In this document: piece by piece, positions 16,144 to 25,039 of the stretch
Layout of the letters: every line of letters begins with the position of its first letter
Position numbering within the stretch: the stretch's first letter is position 1
Source of the DNA: Candidatus Lachnocurva vaginae
Lineage (GTDB): Bacteria > Bacillota > Clostridia > Lachnospirales > Lachnospiraceae
Assembly: GCA_011082265.1 (NCBI GenBank)
Contig: CP049781.1
Span: forward strand, 806,001-870,000
DNA length: 64,000 nucleotides
Direction of reading: 5' to 3'
Notes under the pieces: generated by a model
What the model was told of the DNA's origin: nothing
Databases searched by the model: none
What the model saw: the letters and a program-made list of their open reading frames with translations, nothing else
Program-made: the position numbers and the translations under genes

Positions 16144-17283
16144 TTATTTAAACAAGCACTCTAAAAGTCGATTAAAATACTCTGGAATAGGAGCTTCAAA
16201 TTCCATATATTGATTTAAGGACGGATGGATAAATCCTATTTTGTAAGCGTGTAGTGTTTGACCTATAAGATTTTTAAAAGGGCATTTTTTGGGACCATAA
16301 ACATTGTCGCCAAGTAAAGGATGACCGATACTTGCCATATGAACTCTGATTTGATGTGTTCGACCAGTTTCAAGTATGAAAGAACAGTAAGTGAACTCTC
16401 CGCTTCTTTTTATGACAGAAAAATGTGTTATAGCTTTTTTCCCAGAATTTTTTCCCACAACTGCCATTTTTTTTCTGTCAATTTTACTTCTTCCGATGTT
16501 TGCATCTATTGTGCCTTTATCTTCTTTTATATTTCCATGAACTATTCCAATATATACTCTATTTATAGAATGATTTTTTAACTGCTTTGCAATATTTTCA
16601 TGAGATAAATTATTTTTGCAAATAATAAGAGAACCTGTAGTATTCATATCAATTCTATGCACTATTCCAGGACGAAGAGGTCCGTTTATATTGCTTAATT
16701 TATCACTGTGATATAAAAGGGCATTTACTAATGTACCGCTGTAATGTCCAAAAGATGGATGAACAACCATTTCTTTAGGCTTATTTACGATTAAAATATC
16801 ATCATCTTCATATAAAATATCTAGAGGAATATTTTCAGGTTCAATTTTTTTTTCTTTTAAACTAGGAATATTTAATTCAATCACATCATTTTTTGAAAGT
16901 AAAAAAGACGGTTTTTTTATAATTTTATTATTTACTTTGACCATACCGCCTTTTATAAGTTTTGAGTAAAAACTTCTTGAAGAATTTTCATTGATTTTTG
17001 ACAAAAATAAATCAAGACGAAAATTATTATATTTATCATTTAAGACATAATCTTTGGTTTTTTCGATTTCAATTTCATCGTCATTTATATCTTCATTATC
17101 ATTTATATCTTTATTATCATATATTTTGTCAGTATATATTTCTTCAATATTATTTATATTATTATTATTATTATTATTTATATTATTATTATTATTTATC
17201 TTATTATTATTTATATTATTATTATTATTTATCTTATTATTATTTATCTTATTATTATTTATCTTCATCTCTTCTATCTTCAT
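16144..17283 (-). CDS. rluD: RluD-family pseudouridine synthase with Asn/Ile-rich N-terminal extension
   Basis: A 379-residue synthase expected to modify 23S rRNA helix 69 or a similar target. Residues 88-150 are the S4 domain. The core has HRIDMNTTGS with the catalytic Asp and TGRTHQIRVHMA. Residues 8-46 are almost only Asn, Ile and Lys, encoded by an ATT/AAT microsatellite, followed by an acidic segment to about 75; normal RluD proteins begin near residue 80. Possible starts are ATG 17283 or ATG 17268, both after AGAAGAG-like sites that form part of a 15-nt duplication. No ATG, GTG or TTG lies closer to the conserved part. It follows lspA, the usual pairing. Confidence 0.88.
   Translation of the reverse strand: MKIEEMKINNNKINNNKINNNNNINNNKINNNNNINNNNNNNINNIEEIYTDKIYDNKDINDNEDINDDEIEIEKTKDYVLNDKYNNFRLDLFLSKINENSSRSFYSKLIKGGMVKVNNKIIKKPSFLLSKNDVIELNIPSLKEKKIEPENIPLDILYEDDDILIVNKPKEMVVHPSFGHYSGTLVNALLYHSDKLSNINGPLRPGIVHRIDMNTTGSLIICKNNLSHENIAKQLKNHSINRVYIGIVHGNIKEDKGTIDANIGRSKIDRKKMAVVGKNSGKKAITHFSVIKRSGEFTYCSFILETGRTHQIRVHMASIGHPLLGDNVYGPKKCPFKNLIGQTLHAYKIGFIHPSLNQYMEFEAPIPEYFNRLLECLFK
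17149..17269. repeat. ATT/AAT trinucleotide microsatellite inside rluD
   Basis: Runs of ATT (up to seven) are interrupted by TTATTTATATT and TTATCTTATT units at 17149-17269. Larger units recur, giving the protein pattern of N-runs punctuated by I or K-I. Because units are three bases, slippage would change protein length but keep the frame. Frames on the other strand show poly-Tyr/Leu open reading frames that are artefacts of this tract. Confidence 0.9.
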
Positions 17284-17305
17284 CTCTTCTATCTTATTAT
17301 TAATT

Positions 17306-17827
17306 TTAGAAATTCTTTTTTAAATCAAATAAGTCATCTTTAGAAAAAATTATTGATAAAATTAATATAAAAAATCCTACGCATACATATATATCAGCCA
17401 CATTAAATACAGGAAAATTTATTAATGAAAAATAAATAAAATCTATTACGAATTTCTTAAGCATTCTGTCAATATAGTTTCCAATTGCACCGCTTATTAT
17501 CAAAATAAATGATGAATAAAGAATAAGATAATTTCCATTCTTTTTTATTTTAATCATAAGGTATATTATAAATCCACAAAAAATGGGGGTTATAATTCCC
17601 ATAATAATTCTGAAAAATGAATTATTTGACATAAAAGAAAAGGCTGCTCCCGTATTTTTTAAGAAAGTTAATTCAAGTACATGATTTATAATAATTAGAT
17701 TTTGTTTTCCTTTAAAGTTATTAGTAGCTAAAAGCTTTGTATATTGATCAATAAAAATTAATAATACAATGGAAAAGCTACTTAAAAATAAGCGAATTTT
17801 TGATTTTGTAAGTGTTTTTTCATTCAT
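17306..17827 (-). CDS. lspA: Lipoprotein signal peptidase II
   Basis: A membrane aspartyl protease that cuts signal peptides of diacylglyceryl-modified prolipoproteins. The 173 residues form four membrane helices. The conserved motifs are NTGAAFS, GNYIDRM with the first catalytic Asp, and FPVFNVADIYVCVG with the second. It lies between aroB and rluD; the lspA-rluD order is common in Firmicutes. Likely clients in this window include the YerB-like lipoprotein. Confidence 0.94.
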   Translation of the reverse strand: MNEKTLTKSKIRLFLSSFSIVLLIFIDQYTKLLATNNFKGKQNLIIINHVLELTFLKNTGAAFSFMSNNSFFRIIMGIITPIFCGFIIYLMIKIKKNGNYLILYSSFILIISGAIGNYIDRMLKKFVIDFIYFSLINFPVFNVADIYVCVGFFILILSIIFSKDDLFDLKKNF

Positions 17828-17880
17828 AATGATAACTATTTCCTTTGCTTTTTTATATATTTTCTTATACGATTATATCG

Positions 17881-18966
17881 TTATAGTTCTTTTTGTAGAT
17901 TCAAAACTTTTTCTATAATATTATCGTCATTTGAAATTGTAATTATATCAGCTTCTCCAATAGATTTAAGTATTATATATAATAAGCCTTTAGTATAGTG
18001 CTTTTTATCCTTTTTTATGGCATATAAAATGTCTTTAATTTCTATATCATCTCTAAATTTTATAGGAAGATTGTAAAAAGTTAAAATGCTTTTTATTAAA
18101 TTTACTTCTTTTTCTTCTATATATCCGAGTTCCTTAGAAATTAGAGTTGCACTTACAATTCCTATAGCAACTGCTTCTCCGTGTGTATAAGCATAATTTG
18201 AACACTTTTCAATTGCATGACCTATTGTATGTCCGAAATTTAAAATAGCACGTTTCCCTTTATCAAAAGGGTCTTCTTGCACTATTTTATTTTTATAAGT
18301 TACACAATTTTCAATGATTTTTTCTAAGCATTCAGGATCCAAGTTCATTATTGCTTTTGAATTTTTAAATAAGAAATCAAAAAATTCTCTTGAAAAACAT
18401 AATGAATACTTTATAACTTCAGAAAGTCCTGTATGAATTTGTCTTTCATCTAAAGTTTTTAAACAGGATATATTTGCATATATAAATAAAGGATTATGAA
18501 AAGATCCAATTATATTTTTATACTTTAAAAAATCGACTCCAGTTTTACCGCCAATGGAACTGTCGATAAGGGATATGAACGTTGTAGGGCAATTTATAAA
18601 AGGAATTCCTCTCATATATGTACTTGCAATAAATCCGGCAGTATCTCCCACAACTCCACCGCCTAGAGCAATAATTATATCATTTCTGTTAAAATTATTC
18701 TCTAAAAGAAATTCATAAGCTTTTTCAACAGTGCTTAAATTTTTATTATTTTCTCCCTGCATGAAAGAAAATGAATATACATCATAAATAGATAAACTTT
18801 TTTCTAAATCTTCTAAATAAAGAGATTTTACATTTTCATCCGTTATTATGCATATCTTATTAAATTCAATATCTTTTAATTTTTCTTTTAATAAATAAAA
18901 AGATTGACTTAGGAAAAAATCAAAGTTCCCTAAATCAATATTTTTATAAGTATTTATTTCATTCAT
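17881..18966 (-). CDS. aroB: 3-dehydroquinate synthase
   Basis: Second enzyme of the shikimate pathway, 361 residues, NAD- and metal-dependent. The NAD-binding region includes IALGGGVVGDTAGFIAST, and the metal ligands lie in the GLSEVIKY region (Glu) and in NFGHTIGHAIE and THGEAVAIG (His). An aro gene inside a cell-division and lipoprotein operon (sepF-aroB-lspA-rluD) is unexpected by function, but spacing (3 bp from sepF) shows co-transcription. No other aro gene is in the window. Confidence 0.95.
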   Translation of the reverse strand: MNEINTYKNIDLGNFDFFLSQSFYLLKEKLKDIEFNKICIITDENVKSLYLEDLEKSLSIYDVYSFSFMQGENNKNLSTVEKAYEFLLENNFNRNDIIIALGGGVVGDTAGFIASTYMRGIPFINCPTTFISLIDSSIGGKTGVDFLKYKNIIGSFHNPLFIYANISCLKTLDERQIHTGLSEVIKYSLCFSREFFDFLFKNSKAIMNLDPECLEKIIENCVTYKNKIVQEDPFDKGKRAILNFGHTIGHAIEKCSNYAYTHGEAVAIGIVSATLISKELGYIEEKEVNLIKSILTFYNLPIKFRDDIEIKDILYAIKKDKKHYTKGLLYIILKSIGEADIITISNDDNIIEKVLNLQKEL

Positions 18967-18969
18967 TTC

Positions 18970-19602
18970 TTAGAAACCTGTTTTTATACCATTAAAATCA
19001 AAATTATTTACAAGCTCTTGTATATCTCCTGAAATCCCTACATTTCGCGGCGTAATAAGGAATATAAAATTACTTACTTTTTGAAGGTTACCTTCCAAGG
19101 CAAAGCAGGCTCCTGAAGAAAAATCAACAATTCTTTGTGCTAATGCAACATCTACGCCTTCCATATTTAAAAGAACTGTTTGACCGGCAAGCAATGTCTC
19201 ACCTATCTCTCTTGCATCATCAAATGATGACGGTTTAAATACACATACTTCCATATTACTATTCCTACTATCTTCACTATTTTTTGAATGTATAGATGTA
19301 ATCTTCCTAGAGTTGAAAAATCCTCTTTTTTCAGATTTTACATCATTTGTATCTTCGTCATTTTTCCCATTATTATTAAAATCATTTTTATTTTTATTAG
19401 AAAATAAATAAGAACGGGAAGAGGATGTATTGTCTAACATATCTTTTTTTGTAGTTACATCTCTATTCATTCCTCTGGAGGAATAGGTCTTGTTTCCTGA
19501 GAAATCAACATTCCCTTCTTCTATATCTTCATCTTCATATTCTTCATCAAACTCTTCATCGCTTAATTTCATAGCTTTGAGAATCTTATCAAAAAAAGCC
19601 AT
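18970..19602 (-). CDS. sepF: Cell division protein SepF
   Basis: A membrane anchor and cross-linker of FtsZ. The 210 residues start with an amphipathic helix (MAFFDKILKAMKL) that binds membrane. An acidic then Ser/Asn/Lys-rich linker (about 15-115) follows, and a C-terminal SepF domain (118-205) with FKPSSFDDAREIGETLLAG, VLLNMEGVD and IVDFSSGACFALEG. GGAG lies before the ATG. The linker is longer than in Bacillus SepF (about 150 residues in total). The gene heads an operon with a good promoter at 19727-19755. Confidence 0.93.
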   Translation of the reverse strand: MAFFDKILKAMKLSDEEFDEEYEDEDIEEGNVDFSGNKTYSSRGMNRDVTTKKDMLDNTSSSRSYLFSNKNKNDFNNNGKNDEDTNDVKSEKRGFFNSRKITSIHSKNSEDSRNSNMEVCVFKPSSFDDAREIGETLLAGQTVLLNMEGVDVALAQRIVDFSSGACFALEGNLQKVSNFIFLITPRNVGISGDIQELVNNFDFNGIKTGF

Positions 19603-19726
19603 AGGTCTATCTCCATTAAAATATTAAAAATCAATCAAAAATTTTATATACATTTTTAGCACTATCTGTAATAAGGCATAAACCATTGATTATATCAAAA
19701 TGAGCACTTATATTGTACTATACTAT

Positions 19727-19755
19727 ATTATCAATGTTTTCATTTTCTATGTCAA
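19727..19755 (-). promoter_or_regulatory. Promoter of the sepF-aroB-lspA-rluD operon
   Basis: On the - strand TTGACA (19755-19750), a 17-nt spacer and GATAAT (19732-19727) resemble the housekeeping consensus. The leader to sepF is about 120 nt with no strong hairpin. The rest of the 278-bp gap (19603-19880) is AT-rich and shows nothing else. Confidence 0.7.
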
Positions 19756-19880
19756 CAAGTATGAATAAAGAAGTATTTATTTTAGAATATTTTATAAAAT
19801 ACAAATATCACACATTGATTATAATCGGCATATACTAGCTAAAAATTTATATATTACTATAATTAAATGGATATATAAAA

Positions 19881-21257
19881 TCAGTATATTGTTTTACCAT
19901 TTGAAACAGTCTTACTATCCAATGCAATATGGTCATAAAGCATAACTCCATAAGAAGAATAATCATCAATAATGCTATAATCATTGGTTTTATATAAAAT
20001 ATCTATAATTCTAAAATCGGCAAACCCCTTATTTATATTATAAACGCCATATTTACTTTCTTTTCTTGTATTTAAATAATATTTATCGGTAGAATGAGGA
20101 ATAGCTATAGTCTTATATTGTTCCATTTCATCTACAGCAATATAGTAATATTTCTTTGTTGAATAATATATTTCAGGGGTTATAAATTTTTCACCTCCAT
20201 TTTTCCTTATAATAACGCCTAAATCATTTGAGTTATTACCTTTAAGAAAATAATCTTTAGGTATTTTATAAAATGACTTTGTTGTTATTGCGGAATTAGG
20301 AATTTTAAGTCCGCTTTTATAATTAAGCTCTAATTCGACAGGTATAAATCTGCTTTCGGAAAATCTTTCCATAGAGTCGTTGAAAGATAAAATCAAATAT
20401 TTATCATTATTTCTATGAATTATTTTTACTTTTCCTATACTCTTAGAACTGTCATAATCAAATTTTACGGAAATATATTTTCGATTTTTTATTTCTTTAT
20501 AAACTTCATTTGAAATTTTCATAGCTATCTTCCATTCAGAAGAATTTATGATTTTATATACTGGTGCATTTTTCTTTATTTTTTGCTCTGTTCTAATATC
20601 ATTTTTATCTCTTTTTACTTGTTTACTTTTTATTTCCATAAAATTATCTTCAGTAGTTCCTTCATAACCGTCGAGTGAAAATATTACATATCCTGTATTC
20701 TTAGGATAATATATGTTATATATTCCTTTGTTTTGAGCATTTAATATGTAATCATTTAACTTTGACTCCACTCTGTCAATATGAATGCTTTGAATCTGGT
20801 CTTTTATTTCGGTAGCATATGCATATATTTTCTTGAAGTCGTTACTGTTATATCCGTCCATATATTGAGAAGTTATATTTTCAAATTGAGATAAATCATA
20901 ATTTGAAAATTCTTTATCATTTTTATCGAAATTTTTGATTTTATTATATACTTCTCCAGATGAATCTATAGCATAAATTTTGGAGTTTACGCCCACTCTG
21001 CTGCCATTTTTTAAATAATAAAAAATATATCCGTCTCTATCTGCAGTTACAATACATTCGTCTCTTATAGCTACTGCTTCATAATGATTATTTTTTGCAA
21101 TAGAACCTTTTTTTACTTCATATACTGAAATATTAGGCTTTTTAAGGTATGAAACTAAATAATATCCTATATAAAATACTATTAAAATAGTTATAATAAG
21201 ACCTATATTTATGTGAGAATTTTTTTTGAACTTTATGACTTTTTTTCTATTTTTCAT
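19881..21257 (-). CDS. HlyD-like single-pass membrane protein near sepF
   Basis: A 458-residue protein with a basic N-terminus, one membrane helix (about 18-36, IGLIITILIVFYIGYYL) and a large external part beginning VYEVKKGSI, reminiscent of the HlyD/membrane-fusion-protein barrel. Similar proteins occur next to sepF in many Clostridia and are annotated as HlyD family; no transporter partner is present, so an envelope or division role is as plausible. No Shine-Dalgarno is visible before the ATG, and a terminator hairpin ends only 16 nt upstream. Confidence 0.65.
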   Translation of the reverse strand: MKNRKKVIKFKKNSHINIGLIITILIVFYIGYYLVSYLKKPNISVYEVKKGSIAKNNHYEAVAIRDECIVTADRDGYIFYYLKNGSRVGVNSKIYAIDSSGEVYNKIKNFDKNDKEFSNYDLSQFENITSQYMDGYNSNDFKKIYAYATEIKDQIQSIHIDRVESKLNDYILNAQNKGIYNIYYPKNTGYVIFSLDGYEGTTEDNFMEIKSKQVKRDKNDIRTEQKIKKNAPVYKIINSSEWKIAMKISNEVYKEIKNRKYISVKFDYDSSKSIGKVKIIHRNNDKYLILSFNDSMERFSESRFIPVELELNYKSGLKIPNSAITTKSFYKIPKDYFLKGNNSNDLGVIIRKNGGEKFITPEIYYSTKKYYYIAVDEMEQYKTIAIPHSTDKYYLNTRKESKYGVYNINKGFADFRIIDILYKTNDYSIIDDYSSYGVMLYDHIALDSKTVSNGKTIY

Positions 21258-21265
21258 ACTAAAAC

Positions 21266-21301
21266 AAAATAAAAAGAGTGCTCAAAAAAATGAGCACTCT
21301 T
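21266..21301 (-). terminator. Intrinsic terminator between the P-loop gene and the HlyD-like gene
   Basis: An 11-bp perfect stem (AAGAGTGCTCA / TGAGCACTCTT, 21274-21301) with a 6-nt loop is followed on the - strand by TTTTTATTTTG. It lies 10 nt after the stop of the P-loop gene and 16 nt before the next start codon. Confidence 0.9.
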
Positions 21302-21310
21302 ACAAATAAA

Positions 21311-21733
21311 TTAAAGTGCTATGTTAATCTTACTTTTAAGTGATTCAGGAATATCATCTTTTTCTTTTGAAACACTTAAAACAAATTTTATATTAAACTT
21401 TTCTGAAATTTTTTCAAGACTTTCAACTGCATACTCAAAGCTCTCATCTAAATCAATACACGCTAATTTTAAAAATCCGTCAATATAAAATAACTCAATA
21501 TCTTTATTTTGAGAAATTACACCTTCTATAAATCCTATAAAAGCGTCAGGACTATATATAAAGTAATTACTTGTATCAATAAGGCGGATATTTCTATCAA
21601 GTTCGTACATATGGTTATAATTACGATCCATAAAAACTATACTGCCGTTGATTTTATTTACTGAATTATTTGCTTTATCCAACATACATTTTGTTTTGCC
21701 TTTGCCTTTTGTACCTACAACCAAATCTACCAT
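21311..21733 (-). CDS. Small P-loop protein of unknown function
   Basis: A 140-residue cytoplasmic protein. The Walker A-like GTKGKGKTK sits at residues 7-15 and a hydrophobic strand ending in Asp (IELFYIDGF, about 78-86) could be Walker B. No HTH, membrane or signal segment is seen. Related short proteins occur in Lachnospiraceae, sometimes mislabelled PilT-like; I do not know a function. AAGGAGG precedes the ATG, and it has its own promoter (21785-21813) and terminator, so it is a single-gene unit between the carboxypeptidase and the sepF region. Confidence 0.7.
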   Translation of the reverse strand: MVDLVVGTKGKGKTKCMLDKANNSVNKINGSIVFMDRNYNHMYELDRNIRLIDTSNYFIYSPDAFIGFIEGVISQNKDIELFYIDGFLKLACIDLDESFEYAVESLEKISEKFNIKFVLSVSKEKDDIPESLKSKINIAL

Positions 21734-21784
21734 AATGTCTATCCTCCTTAAAATGAAATATACTTATGTAATTTTATGAATATA

Positions 21785-21813
21785 ATTATATTATATATAG
21801 TATTAAACTTCAA
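21785..21813 (-). promoter_or_regulatory. Promoter of the small P-loop gene
   Basis: TTGAAG (21813-21808), a 17-nt spacer and a perfect TATAAT (21790-21785) on the - strand, about 50 nt before the start codon. Confidence 0.75.
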
Positions 21814-21840
21814 TAATGAGTTATTTTATCAAAAGTTTGA

Positions 21841-22845
21841 TTATTTTATGCTTTTTAACAATTTTTTTGTTAATCGATAAACATTATCTCTACTCTTTAC
21901 TCCGAAAACTTCTGTTAAAATGATTTCATCATTTTTATTTTTAGTAATGAGTACAAGACATCTTTTAGCTTCGTCTGTGTTACCTGTCTTTCCTCCAATT
22001 AAAGTGTAATTTTTAGGAAGCTTAAAATCACCACTTTCAAAAAGATTGGTATTTTTCCAAGTTACTTCTCTTTTCCTATCATATTTATCGGTGATTTTAG
22101 TTGTATAGCTTTTCTTAGATAAAATCTTAAGTAAAGTCGGATTTTCGATAGCCTCTCGTGTAATAAGGTGCATATCGAAAGCAGTCGTATAATGATTGTC
22201 TTTGTGAAGCCCGTTAACTGTTTCAAAGTTGGAATTTTTTACTCCGATTTCTTTTGCAGTTTCATTCATAAGATTTATAAACTCTTTTTCATTTCCTGCT
22301 ACAGCTTCAGCCAGAGCGACTGCAGCATCATTTCCTGAAGGAATTAGCATTCCTGCAATAAGTTGATTTAAAGTAACTTTATCTCCTTCTTTTAAATTAG
22401 CTTTACTACTGTGCTTATTTATTTCCAGTGCATGATGAGAAACAGTATATTTCTTATTAAAATCACCATATTTTGCAGCAACAAGAGCAGTTAAAAGCTT
22501 TGTTGTACTAGCAGGATATATCTTTTCATTTGTATTATGCCCGAATATTGTCATTTCCTTAGTTAGATTAAATACAGCAAATGATTTTGAATAAATAGTT
22601 ATTCCCTTCGGAATTTCTGTATCTGAAGGTGCAGCTATATAGCTGCTTTCATATGCAGGACTTATTCTCTTATGATAAATATTATCACTTATAGAAATGT
22701 TTTGAATATTATCTTCTTTTATATTTCCATATACGTCTATAGTACTTTTGTATAAATATCTGAAAAATATAAAAGACACTACTAAAATGCACAAAATATG
22801 AATGCATATGATTAATTTTCTTTTATGACTAATGATACATTTCAC
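21841..22845 (-). CDS. D-alanyl-D-alanine carboxypeptidase (S11 family, DacA/DacF-like)
   Basis: A low-molecular-weight penicillin-binding protein that trims the terminal D-Ala from peptidoglycan stems. A membrane segment near the N-terminus (ICIHILCILVVSFIFF) anchors or exports it. The active-site motifs are STTK (in YPASTTKLLTAL), SGND and KTGNTD. About 334 residues if translation starts at GTG 22845, after GAGGGG 12 nt upstream; a TTG at 22869 would add eight residues. Either start overlaps the end of mgsA. It is the last gene of the mre-rodA operon. Confidence 0.92.
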   Translation of the reverse strand: MKCIISHKRKLIICIHILCILVVSFIFFRYLYKSTIDVYGNIKEDNIQNISISDNIYHKRISPAYESSYIAAPSDTEIPKGITIYSKSFAVFNLTKEMTIFGHNTNEKIYPASTTKLLTALVAAKYGDFNKKYTVSHHALEINKHSSKANLKEGDKVTLNQLIAGMLIPSGNDAAVALAEAVAGNEKEFINLMNETAKEIGVKNSNFETVNGLHKDNHYTTAFDMHLITREAIENPTLLKILSKKSYTTKITDKYDRKREVTWKNTNLFESGDFKLPKNYTLIGGKTGNTDEAKRCLVLITKNKNDEIILTEVFGVKSRDNVYRLTKKLLKSIK

Positions 22846-23224
22846 GCCAATCCAAATCCCCTCTGTCAAGTGCCATAATTAAAAGTTCAGCTGTTGCAAC
22901 ATTTGTTGCAAGCGGAATATTATTTGCATCACAAATTTTTATAATAAAATTTACGTCAGGTTCATTTGATTTTGGCGAAAAAGGATCTCGTAAAAATATA
23001 ACAAGATCGATATCATTATTTTCAATTTGTGCACCGAGCTGTTGTGTACCGCCTAAGTGCCCTGCTAAATATTTATGAATAGGAAGTTGCGTTACTTCTT
23101 CAATAAGCCTTCCTGTAGTTCCTGTAGCGTATATTCGATTTTTTTGTAATACCCCTTTATAAGCTATGCAAAAATTTTGCATTAAACTTTTTTTTGAATC
23201 ATGAGCAACAAGTGCAATGTTCAT
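22829..23224 (-). CDS. mgsA: Methylglyoxal synthase
   Basis: Converts dihydroxyacetone phosphate to methylglyoxal and phosphate, a glycolytic overflow bypass. The 131-residue protein has ALVAHDSKK, YATGTTGRLI (phosphate binding), HLGGTQQLGA and FLRDPFSPKSNEPDV with the catalytic Asp. AAGGAG lies 8 nt before the ATG at 23224; a GTG two codons earlier is too close to it. It follows rodA, an order common in Clostridia. Confidence 0.95.
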   Translation of the reverse strand: MNIALVAHDSKKSLMQNFCIAYKGVLQKNRIYATGTTGRLIEEVTQLPIHKYLAGHLGGTQQLGAQIENNDIDLVIFLRDPFSPKSNEPDVNFIIKICDANNIPLATNVATAELLIMALDRGDLDWREMYH

Positions 23225-23236
23225 AATCACTTCTCC

Positions 23237-24355
23237 TTAATATCTACTGTTCCTATAACGCTTTGATTGTAAACTTACATTAAGTACAATACCTATACCT
23301 AAATAAAGTGTCATAAGGGAAGTAAGTCCATAACTTACAAAAGGAAGTGTAAGTCCTGTATTTGGAAGCATTCCCGTAACAACGCATATATTTACAAAGC
23401 TTTGGTAAGCAACTATAGATGCCATACCTACACATAAAATAGAACCGCTTAATGAATTTGCCTTCTTAGCAATAAGTATACATTCAAATGCAATTAAAAA
23501 CATCAGTAATATTATTATAAATGATCCTAAATATCCCATTTCTTCGCCGGCTACTGCAAATATAAAGTCAGTTTGAGGCTCCGGTATATAATTACCATTT
23601 TTTACAGAAGTCACGCTGTCAGTATTAAGCCCCTTTCCTGTCAAAAGCCCCGATCCTATAGCCATAATGGAATTCTGCTGTTGATATGAATCTTTTGGAT
23701 AATCCTCTGGATGAAGCCATGATAAAATTCTTTTTGCTTGATACTGCGGAAGAAGTACATTTCTGGTCCTATATACAAAAAGAAGATATATAAATATACC
23801 AGGAATTCCAATACTCATAACAGGTTTCACAATTCTTTTTGAAAGCCCTGCAATATATATCATTGTAACTATAACCATAAATGTAACTATTGTAGTTGAT
23901 AAATCTGGCTCTTTTAATATTAAAAGTAATGGTATAGCACTTAAAACTGCTATTGATGCAAGTATTTTAGGACTGTTAAGTTCTTCATTAAACTTTGCTA
24001 AAAACCATGCAAAAAACAATACTAACAATATTTTTGCAAGCTCTGACGGCTGAAATCTTACACCAATTTTTATCCATCTTTTTGCTCCATGCGAATCGTG
24101 ACCTAAAACAAGTACCATAAAAAGAAATATAGTAGTTAACGCGTAGAAAATCCAATGAAATTGAAGTATATATGAATAATCAATTGCTGCAACTATGACC
24201 ATGATAATAAGACCGAAAATAAGTCCTACAATCTGCTTCTTTTGAGAAGATGCTTCAGCACTTCCTATTATTAAAATTCCCATAATAGTAAGCAATAATA
24301 CATATATAACAAGTCTGTAACTTAGACTTTTAAAATGATAATTCCTATATAGCAT
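23237..24355 (-). CDS. rodA: Peptidoglycan glycosyltransferase RodA
   Basis: A SEDS-family polymerase making glycan strands for side-wall growth with its partner PBP2. The 372 residues hold about ten membrane helices and the SEDS signature segments KRWIKIGVRFQPSELAKI, EPDLSTTI and, near the C-terminus, GMLPNTGLTLPFVSYG. The catalytic Asp of the family is expected in the EPDLST region, which is intact. AGGAAG lies 8 nt before the ATG. The PBP2 partner is encoded two genes upstream in the same operon. Confidence 0.93.
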   Translation of the reverse strand: MLYRNYHFKSLSYRLVIYVLLLTIMGILIIGSAEASSQKKQIVGLIFGLIIMVIVAAIDYSYILQFHWIFYALTTIFLFMVLVLGHDSHGAKRWIKIGVRFQPSELAKILLVLFFAWFLAKFNEELNSPKILASIAVLSAIPLLLILKEPDLSTTIVTFMVIVTMIYIAGLSKRIVKPVMSIGIPGIFIYLLFVYRTRNVLLPQYQAKRILSWLHPEDYPKDSYQQQNSIMAIGSGLLTGKGLNTDSVTSVKNGNYIPEPQTDFIFAVAGEEMGYLGSFIIILLMFLIAFECILIAKKANSLSGSILCVGMASIVAYQSFVNICVVTGMLPNTGLTLPFVSYGLTSLMTLYLGIGIVLNVSLQSKRYRNSRY

Positions 24356-24360
24356 GATTA

Positions 24361-25038
24361 TTACTTCCTTTTTCTTAAGTGTTTTTCCAAATCAATGTTT
24401 CCAAGATCATTTAAAATAAATTTATCATTTTCAAAGATAAGAAGTACACTTCTTCGCCTTTTATGAAAAAGTCTCTTTTTGATGGGCGGCATGTCACATT
24501 CTCTTGTACCTATTGAAAGCTTTTCTGAAGAAAAGGTATCTGCGATAATGAAACAATTATTTCTGTCGGGAATTCCCGCTGTTGCATAACCTTTTAAATC
24601 TCCAATAACTATTATGTTCCCTCCAGCATATAATTTTACATTCTCAGGGACATCACATAAAATAAGTAATCCTTCATCAGAGTGAACTATTTTTTCATTA
24701 TCAAAATTATAAATCACTTTAAAGTGGCTGTCTTTAAAATTTTCTTTTTCGCTAAATAATCGTTTAAGTGCAATAGTATTAAGCTCAGTATTTTGTATAT
24801 CAATTAAAGATACTGTAACATTTGAATTGTATTCAATGGACTGTACTACTGCTTCAAGTTCTTCATCTGTTAAATCTCTGCCTTCAACTTTTAATACAAT
24901 ATTGAAATTACCGAAAAAATTTCTATTATGTGCAAATTTATAGCATATCTCCTTAAGCACATCTTCAATAGGTGCATTTTTTGATAATTTAAGTATTATT
25001 GAATTTGCATTAGCTTTTATAGTTACAAGAGAACTCAT
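24361..25038 (-). CDS. minC: Septum site-determining protein MinC
   Basis: The FtsZ-assembly inhibitor of the Min system, 225 residues. Residues 1-100 are the N-terminal FtsZ-interacting domain (VLKVEGRDLTDEEL). Residues 118-210 are the C-terminal beta-helix (NVKLYAGGNIIVIGDLKG, then GIPDRNNCFIIAD), which normally contacts MinD. In related genomes minD and minE follow; here rodA starts 5 bp after the end of minC, so both are absent from this operon. GGGAG precedes the ATG. Confidence 0.9.
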   Translation of the reverse strand: MSSLVTIKANANSIILKLSKNAPIEDVLKEICYKFAHNRNFFGNFNIVLKVEGRDLTDEELEAVVQSIEYNSNVTVSLIDIQNTELNTIALKRLFSEKENFKDSHFKVIYNFDNEKIVHSDEGLLILCDVPENVKLYAGGNIIVIGDLKGYATAGIPDRNNCFIIADTFSSEKLSIGTRECDMPPIKKRLFHKRRRSVLLIFENDKFILNDLGNIDLEKHLRKRK

Positions 25039-25039
25039 A

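Noticed and set aside
16998..17323. Two overlapping + strand frames rich in Tyr/Leu/Ser
   Set aside because: They are antisense translations of the ATT/AAT microsatellite within rluD.
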